Origin: JAWXCM01 sp034408745
Lineage (GTDB): Bacteria; Acidobacteriota; Terriglobia; Bryobacterales; Bryobacteraceae
Length of the DNA: 17,227 bases
Assembly (NCBI GenBank): GCA_034408745.1
Contig: JAWXCM010000232.1
Span: forward strand, 1 to 17,227
Direction: 5' to 3'
Positions within the stretch are counted from its first letter, which is position 1, and each line of letters begins with the position of its first letter. The position numbers and the translations under genes are program-made. This document shows positions 16,379 through 17,227 of this stretch, in pieces. Below the pieces are notes generated by a model, which had not been told where the DNA came from, did no database searches, and saw only the letters and a program-made list of their open reading frames with translations.

Positions 16379-16783
16379 ATGGATATACACGTACGAAATC
16401 TCGGGATACTCGCTATGGTGTTCGGCATCCTGTCGGCTCTTGTGGCCTTCTGCCTGATGGCCTGGTTCAACGGACCGACTGGACTGTTCAACGCCGCTGA
16501 GGATCTTGGCCTCGGATTTGTTGCGGTTGGGCTGACATTCGGGCATCTTTTCATGGGATTTCCACTGGCGATCATTGGTTTTTTTGTAATGCGGTACCAC
16601 GACTGGGCTCGCGCCGTGATGATTGTGCTGTGTGGAATCAACCTTTTGAATCCGCCGGTCGGCTCGCTGCTGGCGATTTATGGGCTTTGGGTGCTGATGA
16701 CGCCGGAGACGGAACCGTTGTTCACCGATCCGCCGCGGAATCGGCGTACAGTGCGGCCGCCTGTCGCGCAAATGCCAGAATAG
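16379..16783 (+). CDS. Small membrane protein, 134 aa, function unknown
   Basis: A short protein with three or four hydrophobic helices (LAMVFGILSALVAFCLMAWF; GFVAVGLTFGHLFMGF; FPLAIIGFFVM; and LLAIYGLWVLM near residue 105) and a polar Arg/Pro-rich tail. ATG 16379; no clear ribosome site. It lies 34 bp after the glycosyltransferase and is followed 3 nt later by the TonB receptor start, so all three may be in one transcript. I do not recognise a family. Confidence 0.7.
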   Translation: MDIHVRNLGILAMVFGILSALVAFCLMAWFNGPTGLFNAAEDLGLGFVAVGLTFGHLFMGFPLAIIGFFVMRYHDWARAVMIVLCGINLLNPPVGSLLAIYGLWVLMTPETEPLFTDPPRNRRTVRPPVAQMPE

Positions 16784-16786
16784 GGC

Positions 16787-17227
16787 TTGAACCTCGTTTT
16801 CGTTCTCACACTGCTTTTCCTGCTGGCTCTGCCCGGCTTTTCCCAAAATAGTTCCGGCCCTGAGACTCGCCGCGACACGGTGGTGGTGACTGGTACGTGG
16901 CAACCGCTGGCGCTGGAAGAGGCGGACCGGTCTGTGCGTGCGCTTCCGCTGGACAAACTGCGGCTGGTGACGGACACGTTCACGGACCTGCTGCGGCTGG
17001 ATCCGTCGATCGATCTGCGGCAGCGCGCGCCGAACGGGCTTCAGGGAGACGTGTCGATTCGCGGGGGCACGTTCGGGCAGACGCTGGTGCTGCTGGATGG
17101 GCTGCGGCTGAACGACGTGCAGTCGGGTCACCACAATCTGGACGTGCCGGTGCCGCTGGAGGCTGTGGGGTCGGTCGAAGTTTTGAAGGGTTCGGGCTCG
17201 ACGCTATACGGCTCAGACGCGGTGGGC
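16787..17227 (+). CDS. TonB-dependent receptor, 5' part (runs off the window)
   Basis: This outer-membrane receptor takes up a substrate with energy from TonB. Only the first 147 codons are present. From TTG 16787 the product starts MNLVFVLTLLFLLALPGFSQ, a good signal peptide. A TonB-box-like RRDTVVVTG follows at ~28-36, then the plug domain with VSIRGGTFGQTLVLLDGLRLND and EVLKGSGSTLYGSDAVG at the edge. It resembles BtuB/siderophore-type plugs; the substrate is unknown. TTG is used because the upstream gene's stop lies directly before it in the same frame and no ATG exists until well into the plug. Confidence 0.85.
   Translation, partial: MNLVFVLTLLFLLALPGFSQNSSGPETRRDTVVVTGTWQPLALEEADRSVRALPLDKLRLVTDTFTDLLRLDPSIDLRQRAPNGLQGDVSIRGGTFGQTLVLLDGLRLNDVQSGHHNLDVPVPLEAVGSVEVLKGSGSTLYGSDAVG

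Noticed and set aside
16295..17134. 279-aa minus-strand open frame
   Set aside because: Arg/Gln/His-rich shadow opposite the small membrane gene and the TonB receptor.

Overview
The window is GC-rich, Gram-negative DNA. A TonB-dependent receptor, a periplasmic CpxP/Spy-like protein and a Tat-like signal sequence point to a diderm. The gene style (fused sugar-ABC genes, a GxDLY/SGNH esterase, many GTG/TTG starts, REP-like palindromes) suggests an Acidobacteriota member of the Solibacter/Bryobacter type. That assignment is an inference from sequence style; there is no rRNA or other marker gene here.

Left part (1-5670, minus strand): a tightly packed sugar-import operon. In transcription order it encodes a NagX-like membrane acyltransferase (DUF5009/HGSNAT family), a two-domain sugar ABC ATPase, a first CUT2-type permease, and a second CUT2 permease fused in frame to its substrate-binding protein (SBP). 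The SBP and ATPase resemble the rhamnose/AI-2 (RhaSTPQ/Lsr) group. A 38-bp tandem repeat lies beyond the 3' end of the operon at the window edge.

Middle (5834-10110): a 442-aa conserved-looking protein I cannot name (+), a secreted SGNH/GDSL esterase with a GxDLY domain (-), and a small helical protein (-). Then comes a gene-free stretch of about 540 bp carrying two back-to-back perfect hairpins (REP-like), followed by GDP-mannose 4,6-dehydratase (+).

Right-middle (10122-13327): a CpxRA-type two-component operon (-) faces a CpxP/Spy-like gene (+). Between them a perfect 71-bp direct repeat brackets a small insert. The insert holds an intact ribbon-helix-helix antitoxin and a PIN toxin that stops being PIN-like one base-pair step before the second repeat copy. 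Each repeat copy carries a CpxR box that matches the Enterobacterial consensus exactly (GTAAA-N5-GTAAA) and the cpxP ribosome binding site. The simplest reading is that the original cpxR-cpxP control region was duplicated around an incoming toxin-antitoxin fragment, leaving a broken toxin and an antitoxin that may now be under Cpx control. This is the most interesting locus in the window.

Right end (13351-17227): a processive GT2 (cellulose-synthase-like) membrane glycosyltransferase (-), divergent with only 12 bp between start codons from a GT87/DUF2029-like polyprenyl-sugar-dependent glycosyltransferase (+). After it come a small membrane protein and the 5' end of a TonB-dependent receptor that runs off the window. 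Gmd and the two glycosyltransferases suggest surface or exopolysaccharide synthesis, while Cpx and the TonB receptor fit envelope homeostasis and uptake.
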